64,000 nucleotides of DNA, from the NCBI GenBank assembly GCA_963774895.1, contig CAVZGN010000003.1, forward strand, positions 62,001 to 126,000, read 5' to 3'. The DNA comes from REEB76 sp963774895. Its GTDB lineage: Bacteria > Pseudomonadota > Gammaproteobacteria > Natronospirales > REEB76. Of the stretch, positions 28,716 to 37,097 are shown in pieces. The notes below the pieces were generated by a model, which was not told the DNA's origin, searched no databases, and saw nothing but the letters and a program-made list of their open reading frames with translations. A program made the position numbers and the translations under genes. How positions within the stretch are numbered: the first letter of the stretch is position 1; every line of letters starts with the position of its first letter.

Positions 28716-29204
28716 ATGGCCGATCGTCTTACCGCCCGCGAAGTCTTCAGCAACCCGATCCATTTCTTGGCCTATGGGTTCGGCAGTGGTCTAACACCCA
28801 AAGCCCCCGGAACCGCCGGTACGCTGGTGGGCGTCGTCATCTACTTACTGATATCGCCGCTACCCCATTGGGTTTACTGGCTCGTCACCCTGGTGCTTTT
28901 TGTGGCCGGTATCTTCATCTGCGGTTACAGCGCCAAGAAACTCGGCATGCAGGATCCGGGTGCGGTGAACTGGGATGAAGTTGTGGGTTTTCTGTTCACC
29001 ATGGCATTCGCGCCGCATAGTTGGCCGTGGTTGATTCTGGGATTCGTGCTGTTCCGGTTCTTCGACATCCTCAAACCCTGGCCGATACGCTGGTTTGACC
29101 GCACCGTCCATGGCGGACTGGGCATCATGCTGGATGACGTGGTGGCCGCCGTTCCGGCTGCGGTTATCATATATATAATTTCGCTGCTGCTGAAAATGCT
29201 CTGA
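28716..29204 (+). CDS. pgpA: Phosphatidylglycerophosphatase A
   Basis: Inner-membrane enzyme that dephosphorylates phosphatidylglycerophosphate. 162 residues with several hydrophobic segments. Conserved features are the N-terminal FGSGLTPKAPGTAGTLVG, DPGAVNWDEVVGF, FRFFDILKPWPI and the final GIMLDDVVAAV. Last gene of the conserved cluster. Confidence 0.95.
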   Translation: MADRLTAREVFSNPIHFLAYGFGSGLTPKAPGTAGTLVGVVIYLLISPLPHWVYWLVTLVLFVAGIFICGYSAKKLGMQDPGAVNWDEVVGFLFTMAFAPHSWPWLILGFVLFRFFDILKPWPIRWFDRTVHGGLGIMLDDVVAAVPAAVIIYIISLLLKML

Positions 29205-29283
29205 ATCCTGATATACACATGCATACACTGGACATCGCCCAGCCGGGACTGTAAAAAGCCCACATACATTTGATGGAGTCTGC

Positions 29284-30588
29284 ATGAACGCCCCTGCCAA
29301 GCTCGGCAAGTTCGTCATCACCCGGGAATTGGGGCGCGGCGCTACCGGCACAGTCTATCTTTGCCATGATTCCTTTCTCGGCAAGGATGTCGCCATCAAG
29401 CTCTACAACTTCGATATCGACGCCAGCGAGAAGGAAACCCGCACCCGGCGCAAACTGTTCTTCAACGAAGCCTATCTCGTCGGCAAGATGAACCATCCCA
29501 ACATCCTGCCGATCATGGACGCCGGCGAAGATGCGGGTCATTGCTATGTGGTGATGGAGTACGTGCGTGGCGCGCAACCACTCACGGTATTCTGTCGCGC
29601 CGACAACCTCTTGCCGGTGCGCAAAGTGGTGGAAGTCATATTCAAGTGCGCCAAGGCACTGGATTACGCCCATCGCAAGGGCTTGGTGCACCGCGATATC
29701 AAGCCCGGCAATATCCTCATGACCGCAGAGGGCGATGTGCGCATCGTGGATTTCGGCGTGGCGCATATGGCGGGCAACGAGGAAGGACAGCTCAAGGGCC
29801 TGGTGGGCTCCCCGAGCTACATGGCGCCCGAACAGATGCGCCAGCAGCCCTCGACCGTGCAGACGGATCTGTATTCCCTGGGCATCGTGATGTATGAGCT
29901 GCTCACCGGCAAGCGGCCCTTCTATGGCGACAACCTTTCACGCCTGGTTCACCAGATCGTGTATGCCACACCGGCGCCAGTCCATCGCCTCAGACCGGAT
30001 GTGCCCGGGATGCTGGAAGACATCGTGTACAAGGCGCTGGAGAAGGATCCGGCCAAGCGTTATCGCAACGGTCTGGAGTTCGCCACCGATTTGACGCGTG
30101 CGGTCCGCACCCTCGACCAGCTGTCCGAGGAGATGGCTGTCCAGGAACGTTTCAATATCCTGCGGCGCCTGCGCTTCTTTGAGGATTTCACTTATCCGGA
30201 GATCTATGAAGTGCTGAACGCCAGCCGCTGGCAGAGTTATGGCCCGGGCGAAGACATCGTGGTGGAAGGCGAGCTCGATGACTGCTACATCATTGTGGTG
30301 TTGGGCGATGCCGAGGTGCGCCGTGGCGACAGCATCATCGGCGTCTTGGGCGAGGGGGATTGCTTCGGTGAAGCACCCTACCTGGAACAGGGACGCAGCC
30401 TGGCCGGTATAACGGCGCGCACTACTATGAACGTACTGCGGGTGAATTCAACCCTCATTGATCAGGTCTCACTACAATGCCAGTTGCGTTTCCATAAGAT
30501 GTTCCTCAAGACCCTGGTTGAGCGCTTGACCCGCGGCGTGCGCCAAGCGGGTGTTACGCAGAAAACTGAAGTCTCGGCTGAATCCTGA
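29284..30588 (+). CDS. Ser/Thr protein kinase with C-terminal cyclic-nucleotide-binding domain
   Basis: 434 residues, no transmembrane segment. The kinase domain (about residues 10-280) is complete: glycine loop GRGATGTV, Lys39 in VAIK, HRDIKPGNIL with catalytic Asp138, DFG at 156-158, and SPSYMAPEQM. A linker leads to a C-terminal cNMP-binding domain (about 295-415) whose phosphate-binding cassette FGEAPYLEQGRSLAGITA keeps the Glu and Arg that contact cyclic nucleotides. This suggests a cytosolic kinase controlled by cAMP or cGMP, with the order reversed relative to eukaryotic PKG. GGAG precedes the start. No phosphatase or substrate gene is adjacent; folE2 is convergent nine bases away. Confidence 0.9.
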   Translation: MNAPAKLGKFVITRELGRGATGTVYLCHDSFLGKDVAIKLYNFDIDASEKETRTRRKLFFNEAYLVGKMNHPNILPIMDAGEDAGHCYVVMEYVRGAQPLTVFCRADNLLPVRKVVEVIFKCAKALDYAHRKGLVHRDIKPGNILMTAEGDVRIVDFGVAHMAGNEEGQLKGLVGSPSYMAPEQMRQQPSTVQTDLYSLGIVMYELLTGKRPFYGDNLSRLVHQIVYATPAPVHRLRPDVPGMLEDIVYKALEKDPAKRYRNGLEFATDLTRAVRTLDQLSEEMAVQERFNILRRLRFFEDFTYPEIYEVLNASRWQSYGPGEDIVVEGELDDCYIIVVLGDAEVRRGDSIIGVLGEGDCFGEAPYLEQGRSLAGITARTTMNVLRVNSTLIDQVSLQCQLRFHKMFLKTLVERLTRGVRQAGVTQKTEVSAES

Positions 30589-30597
30589 GGCACCGAT

Positions 30598-31458
30598 TCA
30601 CTTAGCGACGGCAGATACCTTTCTGGATTCCGCGTCTTTGTCGCGCTCCACCATCGCATAGGCCGAGTGGTTATGGATAGATTCGAAATTTTCGGATTCC
30701 ACGCTATAGGCGCGGATGCGCTCATCGGAATTCAGTTTCACCGCGATATCGCGCACCATATCCTCCACGAACTTGGGGTTGTCGTAAGCACGCTCGGTGA
30801 CGTATTTCTCATCCGGGCGCTTTAATAGACCGAACAGTTCGGAAGACGCTTCCCGTTCCACCACATCAATCAATTCTTCCAGCCAGATGAAACCACGGGT
30901 CTTGCAGTTGACGGTCACATGCGAGCGCTGGTTGTGGGCGCCGTAATCGGAGATCTCCTTGGAGCAGGGACACAGGCTGGTCACCGGGATCACGATACGG
31001 ATGCGCAGGGAATTCTGGTTATCTTTGCGTTCGCCGATGAAAGTGACGTCGTAATCCAGCAGGCTCTGCACCCCGGATACCGGAGCCTTCTTGGCGATGA
31101 AATACGGAAAGCGCATCTCGATATGGCCGGAACGTGCGCCCAGGCGCTCGCTCATCTCCGTCAGCATCTCCTTGAATGAATCCACGCTGATTTCACGCTC
31201 GTACTGATTGAGAATCTCCACGAAGCGCGACATGTGCGTGCCCTTGAAGTTATGCGGCAGGTCCACATACATGTTGAAGGTGGCGATGGTGTGCTGCTCT
31301 CCGCCAGCACGGTCGCGCACTCGGATCGGGTGGCGGATGTCCTTGATGCCAACCTTATTGATGGGAATGCGGCGGACATCGGCACTCGACTGCACGTCAG
31401 CGATGGGTAGATTATCGACCTCGGCCGGATGGCTGGGTGTCATGCTGTGGTCCTGCAT
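30598..31458 (-). CDS. folE2: GTP cyclohydrolase FolE2
   Basis: Metal-flexible GTP cyclohydrolase IB, which makes 7,8-dihydroneopterin triphosphate for folate and queuosine-type pathways. About 286 residues from the ATG at 31458, which has GGGAG nine bases upstream. Family marks are FNMYVDLPHNFKGTHMSRF, the T-fold core, VTSLCPCSKEISDYGAHNQRS with its conserved Cys, and a C-terminal NFESIHNHSAYA. In other bacteria FolE2 is often expressed under zinc limitation; no Zur-like site was recognised here. Confidence 0.95.
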   Translation of the reverse strand: MQDHSMTPSHPAEVDNLPIADVQSSADVRRIPINKVGIKDIRHPIRVRDRAGGEQHTIATFNMYVDLPHNFKGTHMSRFVEILNQYEREISVDSFKEMLTEMSERLGARSGHIEMRFPYFIAKKAPVSGVQSLLDYDVTFIGERKDNQNSLRIRIVIPVTSLCPCSKEISDYGAHNQRSHVTVNCKTRGFIWLEELIDVVEREASSELFGLLKRPDEKYVTERAYDNPKFVEDMVRDIAVKLNSDERIRAYSVESENFESIHNHSAYAMVERDKDAESRKVSAVAK

Positions 31459-31604
31459 CTGACGCAACTCCCAGGGTAGCTACTGATACGGCGGATAATG
31501 GGGACGGGAACCGGGATTTTCTACTGCTGGCCGCAGACCGCGACTTACGGACTGTCTATCTGGATGGTTAGGCTAACACAGCCAGAGCCTGAGGGGTGAT
31601 GCGG

Positions 31605-33500
31605 TCACTGGCCAGCGGCACGGGGTTGTGGTCGATGGTGTGCAGCCTGCCAGTTGTCCAGCGTGTGGCGTATACCCGCCGCATCCAGACCAACGAGTTT
31701 GAGACATTCTTCCCGCGATCCATGTTCTATGAAGCGATCCGGCAAACCGAGATTAAGGATGGGTATGCGCACATCGCGAGCCACCAGCAGTTCATTCACT
31801 GCACTGCCGGCGCCACCGGAGATGGCATTGTCTTCGATGGTCACCAGGGAATCATGGGATGCCGCCATCTCCAGGATGAGTTTTTCGTCCAGGGGCTTTA
31901 TGAAGCGCATGTTGACCAGCGTCAGATTTAGTGCCTCCGCGCTGGGCTGTGACGCTTCCACCATGGCGCCGAAAGCCAGCAAGGCGATATGCTTGCCGCG
32001 ACGCCGGATCTCTGCCTTGCCGATGGGCAGGGCCTGCATCTGCTTATTGATCTGCACACCCGGCCCACGGCCGCGTGGATAACGTACCGCTGCGGGTTGA
32101 TCGAACTGCATGCCTGTATAAAGCATCTGCCGGCACTCGTTCTCGTCGGCCGGCGCCATCAAGACTAGGTTTGGCAGACAGCGCATGTATGTCAGATCGA
32201 AGCTGCCTGCATGCGTGGGACCATCGGGACCGACCAGTCCGGCACGGTCGATGGCGAATAACACCGGCAGATTCTGCAGGGCCACGTCGTGTACCAGTTG
32301 ATCATAGGCACGCTGCAGGAAGGTCGAGTAGATGGCCACCACCGGTTTGAGGCCGGCGCAGGCCAGACCTGCGGCCAGAGTAACCGCATGTTGCTCGGCG
32401 ATGCCCACGTCGAAATAGCGTTGCGGAAAACGTTGCGCGAATTTCACCATCCCGGAGCCTTCACGCATGGCAGGCGTGATGGCCACTAGGCGTGGTTCCC
32501 GATCGGCCATGTCGCATAACCATTGGCCAAAGACATCCGAATAAATGGGGCTGGTGGCGGCTTTTTGCGGTATCTCGCCGGTGGCGGCATTGAAGGCCGA
32601 CGGGCCGTGCCACTTGATGGGGTCCTGCTCGGCTGGCTGGTAACCCTTGCCCTTGCGCGTGACTACATGCAGGAATTGCGGCCCCTTGAGGGCGCGCATG
32701 TTGCGCAGGGTTTTCACCAGCGTGTCTACGTCATGACCATCCACCGGGCCGATGTAATTGAACCCCAACTCCTCGAACAGTGTGCCGGGCGCCACCATGC
32801 CTTTCATGAATTCCTCTGAACGTCGCGCCAACTCACGCACCGGTGGCATGATGGACAGGGCCTTCTTGCCGCCCTCGCGCAAATGTGCATACACGCGGCC
32901 GGAAAGAACTTTGGCGAAATAATTCGACAATGCGCCCACGTTTCCGGAGATCGACATGTCGTTGTCGTTCAATACAACCAGCAGATCGGCATCCAGGCTG
33001 CCGGCATGGTTGAGGGCTTCGAAGGCCATGCCTGCGGTCATGGCGCCATCACCCACCAGCGCCACCACGTGGCGATCCTCACCCTTGTGCTTGGCGGCTA
33101 GCGCCATGCCGAGAGCCGCACTGATGCTGGTGCTGGAATGGCCGACACCGAAGGTGTCGTATTCACTTTCGGCACGGCTCGGGAATGGCGCCAAACCTTT
33201 GCATGTGCGGATAGTGTCCAGGCGATCACGCCGTCCGGTGAGCACCTTGTGCGGATAGGCCTGGTGACCCACATCCCACACCAACCGGTCATAGGGTGTG
33301 TTGAATACATAGTGCAGTGCCACCGTGAGTTCCACTACCCCGAGACCGGCGGCGAAATGTCCGCCCACATTGCTGACGGTCTCGATCAGAAACGCGCGCA
33401 GTTCATCCGCGACCTTCTTGAGGTCGTACTCAGGGAGCGCGCGCAAATCTTTAGGCGAATTGATGCGCGCCAACAGTGGAAATGCGGAAAGATCAGTCAT
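31605..33500 (-). CDS. dxs: 1-deoxy-D-xylulose-5-phosphate synthase
   Basis: Thiamine-diphosphate enzyme opening the MEP isoprenoid pathway (pyruvate plus glyceraldehyde 3-phosphate). 631 residues. GHQAYPHKVLTGRRD, the TPP/Mg motif VGDGAMTAGMAFEALN...LVVLNDNDMSIS, and the transketolase-type FDVGIAEQHAVTLAAGLA are all present. Follows ispA by 55 bases on the minus strand, giving the classic xseB-ispA-dxs order. Confidence 0.97.
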   Translation of the reverse strand: MTDLSAFPLLARINSPKDLRALPEYDLKKVADELRAFLIETVSNVGGHFAAGLGVVELTVALHYVFNTPYDRLVWDVGHQAYPHKVLTGRRDRLDTIRTCKGLAPFPSRAESEYDTFGVGHSSTSISAALGMALAAKHKGEDRHVVALVGDGAMTAGMAFEALNHAGSLDADLLVVLNDNDMSISGNVGALSNYFAKVLSGRVYAHLREGGKKALSIMPPVRELARRSEEFMKGMVAPGTLFEELGFNYIGPVDGHDVDTLVKTLRNMRALKGPQFLHVVTRKGKGYQPAEQDPIKWHGPSAFNAATGEIPQKAATSPIYSDVFGQWLCDMADREPRLVAITPAMREGSGMVKFAQRFPQRYFDVGIAEQHAVTLAAGLACAGLKPVVAIYSTFLQRAYDQLVHDVALQNLPVLFAIDRAGLVGPDGPTHAGSFDLTYMRCLPNLVLMAPADENECRQMLYTGMQFDQPAAVRYPRGRGPGVQINKQMQALPIGKAEIRRRGKHIALLAFGAMVEASQPSAEALNLTLVNMRFIKPLDEKLILEMAASHDSLVTIEDNAISGGAGSAVNELLVARDVRIPILNLGLPDRFIEHGSREECLKLVGLDAAGIRHTLDNWQAAHHRPQPRAAGQ

Positions 33501-33555
33501 GCTGGCCTGCAGAACGTATGTACCATTATCCGAGCTTTATACCTAAGCCTTCAAC

Positions 33556-34446
33556 TCACTGGTTGCGGGTGACGATATATTCCGACAGCCAGGCCAGTGG
33601 TTCAGCCGCCTCGCCGAACGGTTCGAGTGCCGCGAGTGCAGCGTAATGTAGATCACGCGCATGCCGGCGGGATTCTTCCAGACCCAGCACGCTCGGATAA
33701 GTGGGTTTGTTGCGCGAGGCATCGGTGCCGGTAGGCTTGCCCAAGGCCGCAGTTTCGCCCTCCACATCCAGGATGTCGTCGCGGATCTGGAAAGCCAGAC
33801 CGGCGCATTTTGCATAATGATCCAGGGCGGTACGTTTGTCGGTGCCCAGGACCGGCGAGCTCTGGGCTGCCAGCAACACACTGGCGCGGATCAGGGCGCC
33901 GGTCTTATGGATGTGCATGAGTTCCAGCTCCGCGAGGTTCAGTGTCCTGCCGGCAGCCGCCAGGTCCATAGCCTGTCCACCGGCCATGCCGGCTGACCCG
34001 CTAGCCTGTGCCACGCTGCGGATCATCTCGACGCGCATAGCCGGCGACTCCCCCATGGCCTGGTCTTCCGCCAGGATCTGGAACGCCAACACCTGTAAGG
34101 CATCGCCGGCGAGGATCGCGGTGGCCACATCGAAAGCCTTATGGCAGGTGGGCCGGCCACGGCGCAGATCGTCGTTATCCATGGCCGGCAGGTCGTCGTG
34201 AATGAGGGAGTAGGCATGGATCATCTCCACGGCGGCCGCTGGCCCGTCCAGCCGCTCGGCGGATACACCCAGGGTTTCGCCGGCGGCGTAGATCAGCAGA
34301 GGCCGCAGACGTTTGCCGCCGCCGAGCACCGCATAGCGCATGGCGGCATGCAGCCGCAAAGGCCGCTTGCCTGCGGGCGGAAGCCAACGCTCAAGAACAG
34401 TTTCGATGCGCCTTGAATATTCCGGCACCCGTTCCCGGAAAGCCAT
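33556..34446 (-). CDS. ispA: Farnesyl diphosphate synthase (polyprenyl synthetase)
   Basis: Chain elongation from DMAPP/IPP to farnesyl diphosphate. 296 residues with both aspartate-rich motifs: LIHDDLPAMDNDDLRRG, and AFQIRDDILDVEGE. The chain-length-determining region is of the short-chain type. It begins three bases after xseB ends. Confidence 0.95.
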   Translation of the reverse strand: MAFRERVPEYSRRIETVLERWLPPAGKRPLRLHAAMRYAVLGGGKRLRPLLIYAAGETLGVSAERLDGPAAAVEMIHAYSLIHDDLPAMDNDDLRRGRPTCHKAFDVATAILAGDALQVLAFQILAEDQAMGESPAMRVEMIRSVAQASGSAGMAGGQAMDLAAAGRTLNLAELELMHIHKTGALIRASVLLAAQSSPVLGTDKRTALDHYAKCAGLAFQIRDDILDVEGETAALGKPTGTDASRNKPTYPSVLGLEESRRHARDLHYAALAALEPFGEAAEPLAWLSEYIVTRNQ

Positions 34447-34449
34447 GAA

Positions 34450-34695
34450 TTATTCGTCCTCGGTATCCAGAGCGGTCAATTTTTGCTGGCCATCCTTCTC
34501 GATCAGCATCTCCACTTTGAGTTCGGCCTGTTTGAGTGCAGTCTGGCACAGGCGCGTGAGTATAATGCCGCGCTCGAAATGCTTCAGGGCCGCGTCCAGG
34601 CTGAGATCGCCCTTTTCCAGAGTGGCGACGATCTTTTCCAGTTCTTTGAGGGCCGCTTCGAAATCCGGGGAAGCAGTTTTGGTGGTTTTGACCAC
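34450..34695 (-). CDS. xseB: Exodeoxyribonuclease VII small subunit
   Basis: Small helical subunit of ExoVII, 81 residues. Conserved core is FEAALKELEKIVATLEKGDLSLDAAL (positions about 10-35) followed by FERGIILTRLC. First gene of the xseB-ispA-dxs transcript. The large subunit gene xseA is not in this window. Confidence 0.94.
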   Translation of the reverse strand: MVKTTKTASPDFEAALKELEKIVATLEKGDLSLDAALKHFERGIILTRLCQTALKQAELKVEMLIEKDGQQKLTALDTEDE

Positions 34696-34765
34696 GAGAG
34701 TTTCCTGAGGTGAGGGCGGGCAAGTTACACGTCGCCACTAATAGGGTCAAACATGACTTATCGGG

Positions 34766-34794
34766 TTGACATCACTTAGCGTCAGGGCTAAATT
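34766..34794 (+). promoter_or_regulatory. Sigma-70-type promoter of the rubrerythrin cassette
   Basis: TTGACA at 34766-34771 and TAAATT at 34789-34794 with an ideal 17-base spacer. Transcription would start near 34801, giving a leader of about 80 bases before the rubrerythrin gene. It is divergent from xseB. Confidence 0.7.
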
Positions 34795-34804
34795 AGTAGC
34801 ACTC

Positions 34805-34819
34805 TTAGACTTAGTCTAA
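34805..34819. promoter_or_regulatory. Palindromic operator candidate
   Basis: TTAGACT - T - AGTCTAA is a perfect 7+7 inverted repeat. It begins about four bases past the predicted transcription start, where a bound dimer would block the polymerase. I do not recognise the cognate regulator; an iron- or redox-responsive repressor would fit the downstream genes. Confidence 0.55.
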
Positions 34820-34822
34820 ACC

Positions 34823-34841
34823 TGCCAGGCCCCACCTGGCA
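34823..34841 (+). promoter_or_regulatory. 5' leader hairpin
   Basis: TGCCAGG - CCCCA - CCTGGCA makes a 7-bp GC-rich stem in the leader of the rubrerythrin mRNA. There is no T-tract after it, so it is more likely an mRNA stabiliser or protein-binding site than a terminator. Confidence 0.4.
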
Positions 34842-34881
34842 TGCCCCGACTTTCCACTTAAATAGCGCACCGGAGGCAACC

Positions 34882-35307
34882 ATGAGCAAGCAATTGAAAG
34901 GCAGCAAGACTGAAGAGAATCTGAAAGCGGCATTCGCCGGCGAGTCCCAGGCTAACCGCCGTTACCTGTATTTCGCCGCCAAGGCGGATGTGGAAGGCTT
35001 CAACGACGTGTCCGCCGTATTCCGCTCCACCGCGGAAGGTGAAACCGGTCATGCCCACGGCCACTTGGAATATCTCGAAGCCGTGGGTGACCCGGCCACC
35101 GGCCTGCCCATCGGCAGTACCGACAAGAACCTCAAGGCCGCGATTGCCGGCGAGACCCATGAGTACACCGACATGTACCCCGGCATGGCCAAAGCCGCCC
35201 GCGCGGAAGGCTTCAACGAGATCGCCGACTGGTTCGAGACCCTGGCAAAAGCCGAGCGTTCCCACGCCAACCGCTTCTCCAAGGCGCTCGATACCCTCGG
35301 TAAGTAA
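34882..35307 (+). CDS. Rubrerythrin-family diiron protein (no rubredoxin domain)
   Basis: 141-residue four-helix-bundle protein. The diiron ligand motifs are two pairs: GESQANRRY with EGETGHAHGH, and GETHEYTDMY with KAERSHANRF. The C-terminal rubredoxin domain of full rubrerythrins is missing, so electrons for peroxide reduction must come from a partner; the Fe-S oxidoreductase gene 80 bases downstream is the obvious candidate. Typical role is peroxide removal. A good promoter and two inverted repeats precede it. Confidence 0.93.
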   Translation: MSKQLKGSKTEENLKAAFAGESQANRRYLYFAAKADVEGFNDVSAVFRSTAEGETGHAHGHLEYLEAVGDPATGLPIGSTDKNLKAAIAGETHEYTDMYPGMAKAARAEGFNEIADWFETLAKAERSHANRFSKALDTLGK

Positions 35308-35322
35308 GCGTTGTCTAAAAAA

Positions 35323-35343
35323 CGGGGGCGCATAGCGCCCCCG
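35323..35343 (+). terminator. GC-rich hairpin after the rubrerythrin gene
   Basis: CGGGGGCGC - ATA - GCGCCCCCG, a 9-bp stem. The plus-strand side lacks a T-run, so termination would be weak; partial read-through or mRNA processing between rubrerythrin and the next gene is plausible. Confidence 0.45.
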
Positions 35344-35386
35344 CATTCACGATTGATCCGGTTCTAACGGCTAGGGGGAAGCATGC

Positions 35387-36721
35387 ATGTCCGGTGAAGG
35401 CGGTCTCAAGGCGCCCAACAGGCATCCACTCGACTGGCAGAGTCCGGAATTCTGGAGCGAGGACTCATTGCTGGCAGAAATGCAGCGCGTCTTCGACATC
35501 TGCCACGGTTGCCGGCGCTGCTTCAACCTGTGCAATGCATTCCCCACACTGTTCGATGCCATCGATGCCAGCGACACCGGCGAACTGGAGTCAGTGGACA
35601 AGAAAGTCTATTGGGAAGTGGTGGACAACTGCTATCTATGCGACATGTGTTTCATGACCAAATGCCCGTACGTGCCGCCACATCCCTGGAACCTGGATTT
35701 CCCGCATCTAATGCTGCGCGGCAAGGCCGTTAAATTCAAAAGCAAGGGCGCTGGCTTGCGCGACAGGGTGCTTTCGGCGCCTGACAAGCTGGGCAACTTC
35801 GCCGGCATCCCCATCGTGGCACAGAGTGTGAATGCCATAAATAAGAATGCTATGGCACGCAAACTGTTGGACAAGACCCTTGGCATCCATGCCGATGCGG
35901 TAGTTCCGGAATTTCACAGCAACACGGCGCGCAAACGACTCAAAAACCATACAGCCTCCGCATCGCAAGCAGTAGCGGTGGAAGGCACCCGTGGCAAGGT
36001 CGCGGTGTTCCTGACCTGCTATGGCAACCGCAACCTGCCGGGCCTGGTTACTGACCTGGTGGCGGTGCTGGAACACAATGGCATCCCCACGCGCCTGACC
36101 ACGCAGGAGCGTTGCTGCGGCATGCCGAAACTGGAGCTGGGTGACCTCGAAGCCATCCGCACGAGCAAACAGGAAAACATCCCGATGCTGGCCAAGCTGG
36201 TGGATGACGGCTGGGACATCGTAGCCCCGATCCCGTCCTGCGTGCTCATGTTCAAGCAGGAACTGCCGCTCATGTTCCCCGACGACGCCGAGGTCGCCAA
36301 GGTCAGGGATAATATATTCGATCCGTTCGAATATCTGATACTGCGCCACCGTGCTGGGAAGCTGAAGACAGATTTCAAGACCTCACTTGGCAAAGTGGCC
36401 TACCATGTCCCCTGTCACCAGCGTGTGCAGAACATCGGCCTCAAGACCAAGCAGGTGCTGGAACTGGTACCGGATACCCAGGTGGAAGCCATCGAGCGTT
36501 GTTCCGGACATAACGGCAGCTACGCGGTGAAAAGCGAATTTCACGACATCTCGATGAAAATCGGCCGCCCGGTCATGGAGCGGGTGGCGGCTTCCGAATG
36601 CGATCACTATTTCAGCGATTGCCCGATGGCGGCAGAGCAGATCCAGAACGGTTTGCCGGACCGGCGCGAGCCGGAATCACCGCTGCAGTTGTTGCGCATG
36701 GCTTACGGAATATCAGGCTGA
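35387..36721 (+). CDS. Heterodisulfide-reductase-related Fe-S oxidoreductase (CCG-domain)
   Basis: 444 residues. An N-terminal ferredoxin-like part with two cysteine clusters (CHGCRRCFNLC and CYLCDMCFMTKCPY) is followed by two cysteine-rich CCG-type domains. The first contains RCCGMPKLELGD and the second HVPCHQRVQ...ERCSGHNGSYAVK. It resembles GlpC/GlcF and HdrD subunits. The family is often found beside rubrerythrin and DUF3501 genes, which suggests it feeds electrons to the diiron protein. It has no membrane segment and no flavin domain, so its own electron source is unknown. Confidence 0.9.
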   Translation: MSGEGGLKAPNRHPLDWQSPEFWSEDSLLAEMQRVFDICHGCRRCFNLCNAFPTLFDAIDASDTGELESVDKKVYWEVVDNCYLCDMCFMTKCPYVPPHPWNLDFPHLMLRGKAVKFKSKGAGLRDRVLSAPDKLGNFAGIPIVAQSVNAINKNAMARKLLDKTLGIHADAVVPEFHSNTARKRLKNHTASASQAVAVEGTRGKVAVFLTCYGNRNLPGLVTDLVAVLEHNGIPTRLTTQERCCGMPKLELGDLEAIRTSKQENIPMLAKLVDDGWDIVAPIPSCVLMFKQELPLMFPDDAEVAKVRDNIFDPFEYLILRHRAGKLKTDFKTSLGKVAYHVPCHQRVQNIGLKTKQVLELVPDTQVEAIERCSGHNGSYAVKSEFHDISMKIGRPVMERVAASECDHYFSDCPMAAEQIQNGLPDRREPESPLQLLRMAYGISG

Positions 36722-36806
36722 ACCATTAATTATTCCCGCATGGCAGAGCTGTGTCGGCAAATAACACTTCAGCATCGTTTTTATTGATTCATTGGAGGGA
36801 ATGCAT

Positions 36807-37097
36807 ATGGCAAGCGAAGGTTATCACGAACCCATCGAGGAACTCTCCGACGAGGTGCGCGACTTCCACCGTGCCGTCGTCTCGCTGATGGAGGAACTGG
36901 AAGCGGTGGACTGGTACAACCAGCGGGTAGCCGCCTGCAAGGACAAACAACTGGCCGTCATTCTGGCGCACAACCGCGATGAAGAGATGGAACATGCCTC
37001 CATGGTGCTGGAGTGGATCCGGCGCCACAATCCTCGCTTCGACCACGAACTCAGGGACTACCTGTTCAAGGATGGTCCCATCACCGACCATAAATGA
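36807..37097 (+). CDS. Encapsulated-ferritin-like (EncFtn) protein without encapsulin partner
   Basis: 96 residues from the ATG at 36807, which lies seven bases after GGAGGG; earlier in-frame starts sit too close to or before that site. The two-helix half-ferritin signature is clear: HRAVVSLMEELEAVDWYNQR and ILAHNRDEEMEH, which hold the Glu/His iron ligands of EncFtn ferroxidases, ending in DYLFKDGPIT. Known EncFtn proteins carry a C-terminal encapsulin-loading tail; here the protein stops just after GPITDHK, and no shell-protein gene is in the window. Its stop overlaps the DUF3501 start. Confidence 0.88.
   Translation: MASEGYHEPIEELSDEVRDFHRAVVSLMEELEAVDWYNQRVAACKDKQLAVILAHNRDEEMEHASMVLEWIRRHNPRFDHELRDYLFKDGPITDHK

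Noticed and set aside
34696..34765. Search for a tRNA or small RNA gene in the xseB-rubrerythrin gap
   Set aside because: No cloverleaf, T-loop GGTTCGA sequence or internal terminator was seen; the gap is explained by promoter and leader elements.
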